Assembly: GCA_963708205.1 (NCBI GenBank)
Contig: OY970196.1
Coordinates: 2,914,001 to 2,978,000, forward strand
DNA from: CAVYTF01 sp963708205
GTDB lineage: Bacteria > Bacteroidota > Bacteroidia > Chitinophagales > Chitinophagaceae
Direction: 5' to 3'
Length of the DNA: 64,000 nt
This document shows positions 25,573 through 33,635 of this stretch, in pieces (position 1 is the first letter of the stretch; every line of letters starts with the position of its first letter). The notes beneath the pieces were generated by a model. It was given only the letters and a program-made list of their open reading frames with translations. It did not search any database and was not told where the DNA came from. A program made the translations under genes and the position numbers.

Positions 25573-27285
25573 TCAGAATCTTTGAGTTAATTTGGTCAAC
25601 ATGAAATCTGTGAATTGCTTTGTCTTAGCCATATTTATCAAATTAGCGCCAGAATTATTTGTTTGAAATTCATTAATTGCATTTATGAGTAAGGCAACAG
25701 AATTATCAAACTTTCCCTGATCGAATGTACTAAGATCGATTGATGCAATGTCATCCTTAGTGACCAAAGATTTATTTATAATAAACGATGTTGCTACTCT
25801 GGTTAAATGCAGTTTGAAATTTGAAAGGGTTGACTTGTGTATAGCGTCTGCAACATTTCTCAAAAGTTCTGCTGATCTCTGAGCAATTAGACAACTGGTT
25901 AAATAAACATTGTAGCTATACTCTTTATTAAATATTCTGTTATATTCAGCGTCATCTTTAATCAAAGAGGTTGGTTTTGACCTAGTGATATGTGGATTGT
26001 TGAACATAATTGCTTCAACTGCTTGAGCAGTTGTTTGAATGCCAAAAATCTTAGAAGCTGGTTTTCCTTGATTTTTGTAATAATTTTTTCGTCTATCATA
26101 ATAGTAACCCAGATTCAGAAAGAAAAGTTCTATATCTCGCTGAATTTCATCTGTAGCTCTTAAAAGTGAAGGTGATACAGGATTCTGACTATTTGTTGAA
26201 GCAATTATATGATCTATAGTAGCCTTATTTTCGTTGATAATTACCTTGACCAATACGGATCTTGTATCATTATCGTTTCCAGTATGATGGAGAAAAATTG
26301 AGTATGAAGTTTGTAGACCATTAACAATTTGAACATTGTCTATAGATAATGTGGTTCCAACTAATGAAGGATTGTCTGCAATTATAGTTATTCCATTATT
26401 AAGCCACCAAAAATCTTCATCCTGCTCCGTCTGTATAGTCTTTTTTATTTTTTCATTTACATCAACAGCACCTTGAAAGTGTCGGATATTGCTTTCAAAA
26501 AGACTTTCTCTAATCGATTGATCTTCATCTGTCAGAAAACTCTTATAATTGGCTAATTTTACAGTACCTACATAACCGATTCCAAATGTTTTGAAGCTTG
26601 TTGACAAAGGGTTTTCTTTAAATATTAAAGATAGCCGTTCATTTTTTTGTAATTGATATAATCGAAGTAATTCTTCACTACTATAATTTTGATATGTAAT
26701 TTTTGCTCCTATAAACTGCTTCGCTGCAAGTTCTTCTAATTGCTTCGTTTTTGCTTCAAATGTAGTGTTAACTTCAATTTTCTCAGCATAAGCACAATAG
26801 TTAAATGATACGCTTAACTGACCTCCAGCTATAGTGCATTTTTTCCACGCCGCTCTTGCGATAAGCGCTTTGTCTACTAAATCAGGATTAAAGCGCACAA
26901 GTAAAGCGTCTTCGCTTTTTTCGAGACTAAACAATTCAGGCAAACTTGTAATCAATTTATCAATTGGGCTTTCCTTAAAGGAATTTTCTTTCTTACATTG
27001 GGAAATAATTATTTGCACCTGAGATTTCCTTGAAAATTTTATTTCTTCCAAATCTTCTATAGACTCAGGAATAAAGTCATCTATTACGACTATAATCGAA
27101 TCCACTCCTCCATCGTTTCCACCATCTACTATAGAGTTTTGTATATCCTCAAACGAAAAATCACTTGATTTTGTCACTTGGGACAGAGCAAACAATTCGA
27201 ATACTTCGCTGTCATTGGTTGAAAGTTCATTGTCCTTTTTAAACTGCTCAATGCAGCCATTTAGAATTATTTTGTTGTTACTCAT
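25573..27285 (-). CDS. AIPR-family (abortive infection phage resistance) protein
   Basis: A 570-residue stand-alone defence-type protein. The N-terminus has a Mrr-like PD-(D/E)XK site: GGNDGGVD (55-62, D58/D62) and Q96-C97-K98 in IIISQCK. The AIPR core follows: FWWLNNGITIIAD near residues 290-300, QIVNGLQTSYSI, SVLVKVI, and ASTNSQNPVSPSLLRATDEIQRDIE near 360-385. AIPR proteins were first linked to phage-triggered abortive infection in lactococci; they probably cut nucleic acid, but the trigger is unknown. No partner gene sits beside it, and it is bracketed by 34-bp direct repeats. Length is typical. Confidence 0.88.
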   Translation of the reverse strand: MSNNKIILNGCIEQFKKDNELSTNDSEVFELFALSQVTKSSDFSFEDIQNSIVDGGNDGGVDSIIVVIDDFIPESIEDLEEIKFSRKSQVQIIISQCKKENSFKESPIDKLITSLPELFSLEKSEDALLVRFNPDLVDKALIARAAWKKCTIAGGQLSVSFNYCAYAEKIEVNTTFEAKTKQLEELAAKQFIGAKITYQNYSSEELLRLYQLQKNERLSLIFKENPLSTSFKTFGIGYVGTVKLANYKSFLTDEDQSIRESLFESNIRHFQGAVDVNEKIKKTIQTEQDEDFWWLNNGITIIADNPSLVGTTLSIDNVQIVNGLQTSYSIFLHHTGNDNDTRSVLVKVIINENKATIDHIIASTNSQNPVSPSLLRATDEIQRDIELFFLNLGYYYDRRKNYYKNQGKPASKIFGIQTTAQAVEAIMFNNPHITRSKPTSLIKDDAEYNRIFNKEYSYNVYLTSCLIAQRSAELLRNVADAIHKSTLSNFKLHLTRVATSFIINKSLVTKDDIASIDLSTFDQGKFDNSVALLINAINEFQTNNSGANLINMAKTKQFTDFMLTKLTQRF

Positions 27286-27312
27286 TGTGTTATTACTTTT
27301 TCTGTAAACCCA

Positions 27313-27346
27313 AAGATTGACTTAATTATAAGCAATTCCAAATATT
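27313..27346. repeat. 34-bp direct repeat flanking the AIPR gene, right copy
   Basis: Partner of 25432-25465. It lies between the AIPR start codon and the first unit of the big 21-bp array. Four mismatches occur only in the upstream 12 bases; the inner 22 bases are identical. Confidence 0.85.
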
Positions 27347-27366
27347 TTTCATCCTCAATTAATGCA

Positions 27367-27742
27367 ACTAACATCATTCATGTCGTTGCTATCATCATTA
27401 ATGTCTGCTATCATTGTTAATGTCGTTGCTATCATTGTTAATGTTGTTGCTATCATTATTCATGTCGTTGCTATCATTGTTAATGTTGTTGCTATCATTA
27501 TTAATGTCGTTGCTATCATTATTAATGTCGTTGCTATCATTATTAATGTCGTGGCTATCATTGTTAATGTCGTTGCTATCATTGTTAATGTAGTTGCTAT
27601 CATTGTTAATGTAGTTGCTATCATTGTTAATGTAGTTGCTATCATTGTTAATGTAGTTGCTATCATTGTTAATGTCGTTGCTATCATTGTTAATGTCGTT
27701 ACTATCATTGTTAATGTGGTTGCTATCATTGTTAATGTCGTT
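27367..27742. repeat. 21-bp tandem array C (about 18 units)
   Basis: About 18 head-to-tail units of 21 bases (one of 19), core GCTATCATTGTTAATGTC. Unit starts run 27367, 27388 (19-mer), 27407 and then every 21 bases to 27722. Middle units (27575-27658) carry a TAG variant in place of TCG. The first unit reads CTAACATCATTCATG, closer to array B. Each unit contains an imperfect palindrome CATT-GTT-AATG. Long open frames on both strands are by-products of the 21-base period. Between the AIPR and FN3 genes, with ~210 bases of AT-rich sequence after it. Confidence 0.97.
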
Positions 27743-27955
27743 GCTAAAAGGATGAATAAAACAGGGGTGCAAACCTTAAATTATGATTAATGCAAAATAG
27801 TTCAGACGTAAAAAGATTAAAATTTGATTAACAAAAAATATTTTTAAAATTTTATGCAATATAATTTGAGAATCAATGTTTGCCTCGGCGGAATTTGAAA
27901 GAATCGGTAATACCTACTTTCAACATCTTAAAGTCCAATAACCAAAACCATAATT

Positions 27956-28570
27956 ATGGCAACGGTCAAGTTAGGTTTGAGCGACAAGCGTATTTCGTAC
28001 ATTATTACGTATTGTTCAAACATTGTAAACATGATGACGGGCAATGTCATTTACGACACACCCAACCCATCATTGAAAGTGGTTAGCGTAGCAATAGATG
28101 CACTTAACCAGGCGTACAACGCGGCACTTCGCGGTGGTACGGATCTTAAAGCGGCGCAACGCCTGCAGCTGAAGACGCTGCTGGAGACCATGAAGCAGCT
28201 CGCTGCTTATGTGCAAAACGCCAGCGGCGGGGATAAAATGGGTATTTTATCCAGCGGCATGGAAGTGCGCGAGACTAGAGGCAGTAAAGAGCCTCCTGCT
28301 ACTCCGCAGAACCTTCGTTTTAAATTGTTTAATCTTTCCGGAGAAGCGAACCTTATGTGGGGCGCTGTAAAGAGAAAAACAATTTATGTAATGGAGCAGT
28401 CTCAAACGCCTGCAATACCTTCTTCATGGGTGCAGGTGGGTTTATTAACGCGTGCTTCAATGAAAATTGAAGGGCTTTCGCTGGGACAAACCTATTCATT
28501 TCGTGTGGCGGCAAAAAACTGTTACGGTCAGAGTGACTGGAGCCAGCCTGCCAGCAAGATGATCAGTTAG
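27956..28570 (+). CDS. Fibronectin type III domain protein
   Basis: A 204-residue protein. Residues 1-100 form a helical N-terminal domain (IDALNQAYNAALRGGTDLKAAQRLQLKTLLETMKQLAAYV). Residues ~118-204 form an FN3 module: PATPQNLRFKLFNLSGEANLMWGAVKRKTIYVMEQSQ ... SYSFRVAAKNCYGQSDWSQPAS. No signal peptide is obvious. The same two-part architecture is common in Bacteroidota hypothetical proteins. Codon use is richer in G+C than in the AT-rich flanks. Terminator follows; function unknown. Confidence 0.8.
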   Translation: MATVKLGLSDKRISYIITYCSNIVNMMTGNVIYDTPNPSLKVVSVAIDALNQAYNAALRGGTDLKAAQRLQLKTLLETMKQLAAYVQNASGGDKMGILSSGMEVRETRGSKEPPATPQNLRFKLFNLSGEANLMWGAVKRKTIYVMEQSQTPAIPSSWVQVGLLTRASMKIEGLSLGQTYSFRVAAKNCYGQSDWSQPASKMIS

Positions 28571-28596
28571 TTTGGGGTTTTTTTAAAAAAATGTAT

Positions 28597-28628
28597 ACCG
28601 CAGTGGTTCTTCCCGCTGCGGTTTTTTT
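28597..28628 (+). terminator. Rho-independent terminator
   Basis: ACCGCAGTGG (28597-28606) and CCGCTGCGGT (28613-28622) pair with one G-U, loop TTCTTC, then seven T. It closes the FN3 gene. Confidence 0.92.
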
Positions 28629-28655
28629 GTCTGCTTGCTGCGCCCATGCTGGTAT

Positions 28656-28689
28656 TTTTCACCAACATCTTTCTGAATAATATTGAAGG
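28656..28689. repeat. Dispersed direct repeat, copy 1
   Basis: 34 bases beginning TTTTCACC and ending AATATTGAAGG match 29448-29481 with one difference. Similarity continues weakly for ~20 bases on either side. Two copies 792 bases apart bracket the two Cys-rich exported genes. Confidence 0.8.
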
Positions 28690-28753
28690 GACAACACCTG
28701 CAAAGTCAACCTCAATTGCAGCCGTTTATTTAAAATGTAAAATAATTGGCAAT

Positions 28754-28783
28754 AAAAAACCCTGTCACAATTAAGTGAAAGGG
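28754..28783 (-). terminator. Terminator for the Cys-rich gene cluster
   Basis: On the minus strand CCCTTTCAC (28783-28775) pairs with GTGACAGGG (28768-28760), with one internal mismatch, and is followed by six T. It lies 24 bases after the small Cys-rich gene. Confidence 0.75.
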
Positions 28784-28806
28784 CTTTTTATTAAAAATTG
28801 AAATGC

Positions 28807-28959
28807 TTATTTGCTTACGCAGCAAGAAGCACCCGGCTTGCAGCAGGCGCTACCGGTGCAGCATGCATTAGCCTTTTTAGTTTGTGTATTCGCTCCTGCA
28901 AATACAACTGTACCGATTGCCATTAAAATGGCAACAATACCTATTGTTATTTTTCTCAT
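28807..28959 (-). CDS. 50-residue exported Cys-rich peptide
   Basis: Reverse-strand ATG at 28959 gives a signal peptide (IGIVAILMAIGTVVFAGA) and a short tail with three CC pairs: ACCTGSACCKPGASCCVSK. The paired Cys are spaced 6-7 residues apart, suitable for metal binding. It is too short for usual gene prediction but has a clear signal, a terminator and a partner gene 45 bases upstream on the same strand. Function unknown; a metal (for example copper) role is only inference. Confidence 0.75.
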   Translation of the reverse strand: MRKITIGIVAILMAIGTVVFAGANTQTKKANACCTGSACCKPGASCCVSK

Positions 28960-28999
28960 TATATTAATTTGAATTGTTTAGAAATATTTTTAATTAAAA

Positions 29000-29305
29000 C
29001 TAACACACTTTCGGAGGATGCCAGCAGGAAAAAGGAAATCCTTTTATAACAGGATAATTTTCAACCGAAGAAAGTATAATGATGACAGGGTGAACTGATT
29101 CATTTATACTGATAGCTTTTGGTGAAATATATTGGCAATAGCAACAGGTAAAAAAGGGGTTACAGTTATCCCCGCAATCTTTATTAGTTGCATTTCTTTT
29201 TTTTGAGCAGCAATTTTTCATTTCTTCTATATGGCTATGTGCAAAAATTGGTTGCACTAAAAAGAAAGTCATCAGAAGTAATAAAAATGCTGAAAAGAAT
29301 TTCAT
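29000..29305 (-). CDS. HYC_CC_PP-like exported protein
   Basis: A 101-residue protein with a signal peptide (MKFFSAFLLLLMTFFLVQPIFA), then HSHIEEMKNCCSKK, CGDNC, FFTCCYCQY and the end FPFSCWHPPKVC. The spacing of the CC pair and the WHPP end matches the Bacteroidota HYC_CC_PP group. Members often lie near metal efflux genes, but none is visible here. The longer frame from 29338 adds non-signal residues, so the ATG at 29305 is used. Confidence 0.75.
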   Translation of the reverse strand: MKFFSAFLLLLMTFFLVQPIFAHSHIEEMKNCCSKKRNATNKDCGDNCNPFFTCCYCQYISPKAISINESVHPVIIILSSVENYPVIKGFPFSCWHPPKVC

Positions 29306-29447
29306 CAGCTCAAAGATAGGTGAATTATTCTCTGTCATTATTTATATCCGTCAAATTTTTGTTTGATTTTATTTATCATTCTGTTTGTTATGCCGTCGCA
29401 GTATATAAGGTTAAACTCAAAAATATCTTCTCACGCAGATGTTAGTG

Positions 29448-29481
29448 TTTTCACCTACATCTTTCTGAATAATATTGAAGG
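29448..29481. repeat. Dispersed direct repeat, copy 2
   Basis: Partner of 28656-28689. It has TTTTCACC at one end and GGTGAT just beyond the other, so the element could fold back on itself (TCACC with GGTGA). Confidence 0.8.
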
Positions 29482-29626
29482 TGATAAAAGTTGCAAAGGC
29501 AAATAAAGAATTTTATTGTGTAATGAATATATTTTACCAGAGGATAAATGTTGATAAAAAAAGTTGGTTGTTATTGAAACGAATTCTTATTTTACAGAGT
29601 CAATTTAATCCACTCACACTCCAATT

Positions 29627-29848
29627 ATGAAACCGACCTATTCTGTAAAAGAGATAGAGTCTCTATTACCATCGCTTGATGAAAATGATGTAGATACTTT
29701 GCGTTTGGTAATAAAAGATGAAATAAACCGCTATTCATTCAGCAGGGCAGATCATCTATACAAGCTGATGATAAGCCACATAAAATTTCTATCAAACAAT
29801 TTCTACTTTATAAAAAGACAAAGAACAGCAAATATTTCTTTGAATTAA
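29627..29848 (+). CDS. Small protein of unknown function
   Basis: A 73-residue soluble, helical protein (MKPTYSVKEIESLLPSLDENDVDTL..., then SFSRADHLYKLMISHIKFL). No domain recognised. It has a plausible ATG and its own terminator, so it is probably expressed. Confidence 0.5.
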   Translation: MKPTYSVKEIESLLPSLDENDVDTLRLVIKDEINRYSFSRADHLYKLMISHIKFLSNNFYFIKRQRTANISLN

Positions 29849-29902
29849 GCTATGCAGCTTTGCATTGAACAGATGCATTAAAGCAATGATACTTATCCCT
29901 GG

Positions 29903-29931
29903 AAGTGCTTTAAAAAAATAAAGCGCTTTTT
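29903..29931 (+). terminator. Rho-independent terminator
   Basis: AAGTGCTTTA (29903-29912) and TAAAGCGCTT (29919-29928) pair with one G-U, then five T. Confidence 0.8.
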
Positions 29932-30002
29932 AATTAAATTTTTCTATGTTAAAATTATCTTAACTTTATTTTTCAAACTTTTTTCATTTTAAAACTTAAA
30001 GT

Positions 30003-31571
30003 ATGCAAAAGAAATTTTATCTCTTCATCGCAATTTTTTTATTATCCTCAATTGCTTATTTAGCAGATGCACAGGCAACTTCCGGTGCCAGTAAATACTG
30101 GTCTTTAAAAGGTAATGCGGGTACATCTTTAACCAACAACTTCCTTGGCACAACTGACAACCAGGGTCTTGTTTTCCGCACATACGATACCGAGCGCGTG
30201 CGCATTGGTGCCGGTGGCAACGTCGGAATAGGTGTAAAATCTCCCAAAACAAAACTACAGGTGGATGGAGGAACTTACCTGTCACTTACAAGTCCGGGAT
30301 ATGTAATTGTAGGAAATACCAACGGTTATAACCTGGCAATAGATCCCTACGATATTCAGGCGCGGAGTAATGGCACTGCTGTCAATATAGGTATAAATTA
30401 TTATGGCGGCACAACCTATGTTGGCAATGCTACCAACAGCTATTATGGACTTTACGCATATGCCAGTGAAATCGGTGTTATTGGATCTGGTGCTTATGGA
30501 ATTTATGGATACGGCGGCGCTTACGGCGCTTATGGATCCGGAAGCGGTTATGGGGTGTATGGCGTAGCAGACAGTTCAGGCTATGGCGGTTATTTTTATA
30601 ACCCAGACGGGATTGGTGTATATGGCAAAGATAATGGAACCGAAGATGGTCATGGAGTATATGGCTATGAAACAGGAAGCGGCGAGGGTGTTGATGGATA
30701 TGCTTATGGAACTAACGGCTGGGGTGTTTATGGGTATTCTGATCAATCTATAGGCGTATATGGCAACACAGGTAATACCAGTTCATACGCAGGTTATTTT
30801 CAAGGCAATGTTTATACCACGGGTACTTATACAAGCTCTGATGCAACACTAAAACAAAACATCACTGACCTTCCTACAGGCATGAGTATTATCAACCAGC
30901 TACATCCAAAAACATATAATTTCCGGCAGGATGGCAATTATAAAACAATGAACCTTCCGCAAGGGCAGCATTATGGATTAATTGCACAGGACGTTGAAAA
31001 GGTATTACCAAACCTGGTAAAAGATTCAAAAAGTTATCTGATGAAATCTGTAGAAAAGAAAGCACCCGATCCCACTTCAACCTTAAAAAATCCTAAACCG
31101 GATATCACACAAACGATGATGGAAAAAAGTGGTGAAAGCATCAGTTTTAAAGCGCTGAATTATACAGAGCTAATTCCTATCATTATCAAAGGTATGCAGG
31201 AACAGCAGCAAACAATATCAAGTTTAAACAGTATTGTTGCACAACAGCAACAGCAGATAAATCAGTTGTTAGCATTAAATGCTGCTTCTTTAAAAACAAC
31301 AGGAACAGGCACAGCATCATTAATTCAGAATGCGCCCAATCCTTTTAATAACGCAACAACTATCAGTTATACTTTGCCCCAGAAATATACTACTGCGCAG
31401 ATAATCATTACCAATAACAGCGGCAATACTTTAAAGACGATCAATGTTACAGGCAATGGCAATGGAACAGTAAATGTAGATGCATCCACACTGGCAGCAG
31501 GTGCTTACAGTTATTCTTTATTGGTTGATGGAAAACTAATTAGTACAAAGCAAATGGTGCTGGCAAAATAG
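30003..31571 (+). CDS. Tail-fibre-like protein with S74 auto-processing domain and T9SS sorting tail
   Basis: A 522-residue exported protein. After a signal peptide (FLLSSIAYLADAQA) comes a stalk rich in YGxYG repeats (about residues 155-270). Then S279-D-A-T-L-K284 matches the Ser-x4-Lys dyad of intramolecular chaperone (peptidase S74) domains, followed by GLIAQDVEKVLPNLV. A helical Gln-rich region (~395-430) and a T9SS type A sorting domain (APNPFNNATTISYTLP ... AAGAYSYSLLVDGK) end the protein. S74 domains trimerise phage fibres and cut themselves off. The combination with a sorting domain is noteworthy. Confidence 0.88.
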   Translation: MQKKFYLFIAIFLLSSIAYLADAQATSGASKYWSLKGNAGTSLTNNFLGTTDNQGLVFRTYDTERVRIGAGGNVGIGVKSPKTKLQVDGGTYLSLTSPGYVIVGNTNGYNLAIDPYDIQARSNGTAVNIGINYYGGTTYVGNATNSYYGLYAYASEIGVIGSGAYGIYGYGGAYGAYGSGSGYGVYGVADSSGYGGYFYNPDGIGVYGKDNGTEDGHGVYGYETGSGEGVDGYAYGTNGWGVYGYSDQSIGVYGNTGNTSSYAGYFQGNVYTTGTYTSSDATLKQNITDLPTGMSIINQLHPKTYNFRQDGNYKTMNLPQGQHYGLIAQDVEKVLPNLVKDSKSYLMKSVEKKAPDPTSTLKNPKPDITQTMMEKSGESISFKALNYTELIPIIIKGMQEQQQTISSLNSIVAQQQQQINQLLALNAASLKTTGTGTASLIQNAPNPFNNATTISYTLPQKYTTAQIIITNNSGNTLKTINVTGNGNGTVNVDASTLAAGAYSYSLLVDGKLISTKQMVLAK

Positions 31572-31596
31572 TTTGATAATCTCCATAATTATTCTT

Positions 31597-31623
31597 AAGC
31601 GCTTTCAATAGAAGGCGCTTTTT
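31597..31623 (+). terminator. Rho-independent terminator
   Basis: AAGCGCTTTC-AATA-GAAGGCGCTT (31597-31620) with one G-U, then five T. It ends the tail-fibre-like gene. Confidence 0.88.
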
Positions 31624-31650
31624 AATTTGTGCATGTAAAGAAATACTTTC

Positions 31651-33555
31651 TTACCTGAATATTTCAACCCAACCGCTTAGCTTCGGAAGAATACTTACTT
31701 TCAGATCAATAAGATAATAATAAGTGCCAATGGGCAAAGTTTTTCCATTAAAGGTTCCATTCCAGGGCTGATAGTTTGTTGAATGAAAAACCGTTTGTCC
31801 ATAACGGTTAAATATAAAAACTTCTGCTCCCGGGTAAGTGTCAAGTTCTGTTATTTTCCATGTATCGTTAATGCCATCGCCGTTTGGTGAAAATGCGTTT
31901 GGTACCAATACTGTTTTATATACTTTTACAAACACATGGTCAGCTGCAGTGCCGCAGCCATCATTAGACACATCATACAAAGTATAAGTGGTATCATCCG
32001 GCGGATGCACTGTTGGGTTAAGGCTTAATACATTATCAATATACACATCAGGCAGCCAATAAAAAAAGCTCGTTACATTGGTGGCAATTGTTCCGTTGAG
32101 TTCCACTGATTGTCCTTCCAGGATAGTTTTATCAGCACCCGCATTCGCCATTGGCAAAGGCAAAATATTTATTGCCACGGAAACAGAGTCAATACATCCG
32201 AATTGATTTGTTACAGTTAAAGTATAAACAGTACTGTCCGCCGGTGATGCAAAAGGATTCGCAATGCTGTCTGAAGATAATCCATTAGCAGGAGACCAGC
32301 TATATTGTATGCCTCCGCTGCCATTCAAATAAACACCATTTCCTGCACATATACTTTTGCTGTTACTAGCAGATGCAACGGGATTTGGCTGAGCATTTAT
32401 TATAACGGAATCTTTAGCGGAGCCGCAACCATATTTACTTGTGACTGATACAAAATAGGTTCCGCTGTTTGAGGCTGACAGATCTGTAATCGTAACACTC
32501 GAATCTGTGGAAGAAAAATTATTAGGACCGGTCCATTCATACGTTGAACCCGGCGGAACAGAAAGTGTAATAGACTTACCAACACAGGGTGGATTGCTGA
32601 AAGAAATGGAATCGCTTGCTTTGGGATGTACATTCACTTCAAGCACATTAGATAGAATGCGGCAATTGGTTACATTAATATTGCCTGCATCTGCAACAGC
32701 AAGCCTGTATTGGTAATTACCCGCAGTTGCAAACTGCTTTGTAAACGTAGTATCATTTGCGCCCGCAATATCCGTCCATCCGCTTCCATTATTTTCCTGC
32801 CATTGATATGTTGGATCTGTATAACCTGAAGAAATATTGGCATTGAAAGTAAAAGTAGAAACATTCCCTTCGCAAACATTCACTGTATCAGCCGGATTGT
32901 TATTGATATATCCGGTTACCTGCGGCCCGCACGGCCGAAAAGTGATGTCATCAAGGGCAAGATCATTACCACAGCCACCCGGCGCATTATTGGTCATTCT
33001 TATGACTACTTCAGAAACATCAGCAGGTGTTTTAAAATAAAAGCCATACTGCACCCATTGCGCAAAAGAATTGGAAGGTATACTGCCTGTATTGAAAGAG
33101 TTTAGTATTGCGCCGTTAATTGTTTCAATAGTGAAGGTAATGTTAGGTTGTTCTCCTTGCCCGTTACACGCATAAGGTACCAGAATATTCAGGATCCATG
33201 CGGCAAATTCATAAGTAGTATTTGGACAAAGTCCTTCTATTTGATCAACAAAAAAATCACTTGGCTGATAGGAAGCATTCACAAGCATAAAATACCCGTT
33301 CGGGTCTCCTGTATGATCGGATCCAAGACCAAACCATGTAAAATTAAAACAGGATGAAGTGCTGTTTCTTATTGTGTATTGTCCATCCTCCGGACAATCT
33401 GCTGCAAAATATTGATAGGCTGTTGTAGAAGCAGGCAGGGGTGGTCCCGGATTATTGCCTGCGCCAAATGTAATATCAACAACTGGGTCGCCAAGACTTC
33501 CCTGGCATAGTTGCGCCTTTGCAATAAAGCAATTGATTGCACAAATAAAAATCAT
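31651..33555 (-). CDS. Large exported adhesin-like protein, T9SS type B sorting
   Basis: A 634-residue protein. A signal peptide (MIFICAINCFIAKAQ) is followed by an N-terminal beta-sandwich with CFNFTWFGLG, two Ig/PKD-like modules (YQWQENNGSGWTDIAGANDTTF and others) and the C-terminal gliding-motility-associated domain (AFSPNGDGINDTWKI, VFIFNRYGQTVFHS, WNGTFNGKTLPIGTYYYLIDLK), which directs T9SS export. The gene opens with TTG if started upstream, but the ATG at 33555 gives a clean signal. Probably a cell-surface protein in adhesion or gliding; ligand unknown. Confidence 0.88.
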   Translation of the reverse strand: MIFICAINCFIAKAQLCQGSLGDPVVDITFGAGNNPGPPLPASTTAYQYFAADCPEDGQYTIRNSTSSCFNFTWFGLGSDHTGDPNGYFMLVNASYQPSDFFVDQIEGLCPNTTYEFAAWILNILVPYACNGQGEQPNITFTIETINGAILNSFNTGSIPSNSFAQWVQYGFYFKTPADVSEVVIRMTNNAPGGCGNDLALDDITFRPCGPQVTGYINNNPADTVNVCEGNVSTFTFNANISSGYTDPTYQWQENNGSGWTDIAGANDTTFTKQFATAGNYQYRLAVADAGNINVTNCRILSNVLEVNVHPKASDSISFSNPPCVGKSITLSVPPGSTYEWTGPNNFSSTDSSVTITDLSASNSGTYFVSVTSKYGCGSAKDSVIINAQPNPVASASNSKSICAGNGVYLNGSGGIQYSWSPANGLSSDSIANPFASPADSTVYTLTVTNQFGCIDSVSVAINILPLPMANAGADKTILEGQSVELNGTIATNVTSFFYWLPDVYIDNVLSLNPTVHPPDDTTYTLYDVSNDGCGTAADHVFVKVYKTVLVPNAFSPNGDGINDTWKITELDTYPGAEVFIFNRYGQTVFHSTNYQPWNGTFNGKTLPIGTYYYLIDLKVSILPKLSGWVEIFR

Positions 33556-33635
33556 CGGAAGCCTGCGTTGCAATTTTTTTAGTCTATTATAATTAAAAGG
33601 TTTTTAAAGAATTGATTGATGATTTTGTTCGATGA

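Noticed and set aside
27367..27742. CRISPR array
   Set aside because: Units are contiguous with no unique spacers and there are no cas genes nearby; the same holds for the other three arrays.
27362..27790. Long open frames on both strands through array C (142, 124 and 89 codons), with heptad-like protein repeats
   Set aside because: They exist only because the 21-base unit is a multiple of three with no stop; no start region or family support, and both strands are open at once.
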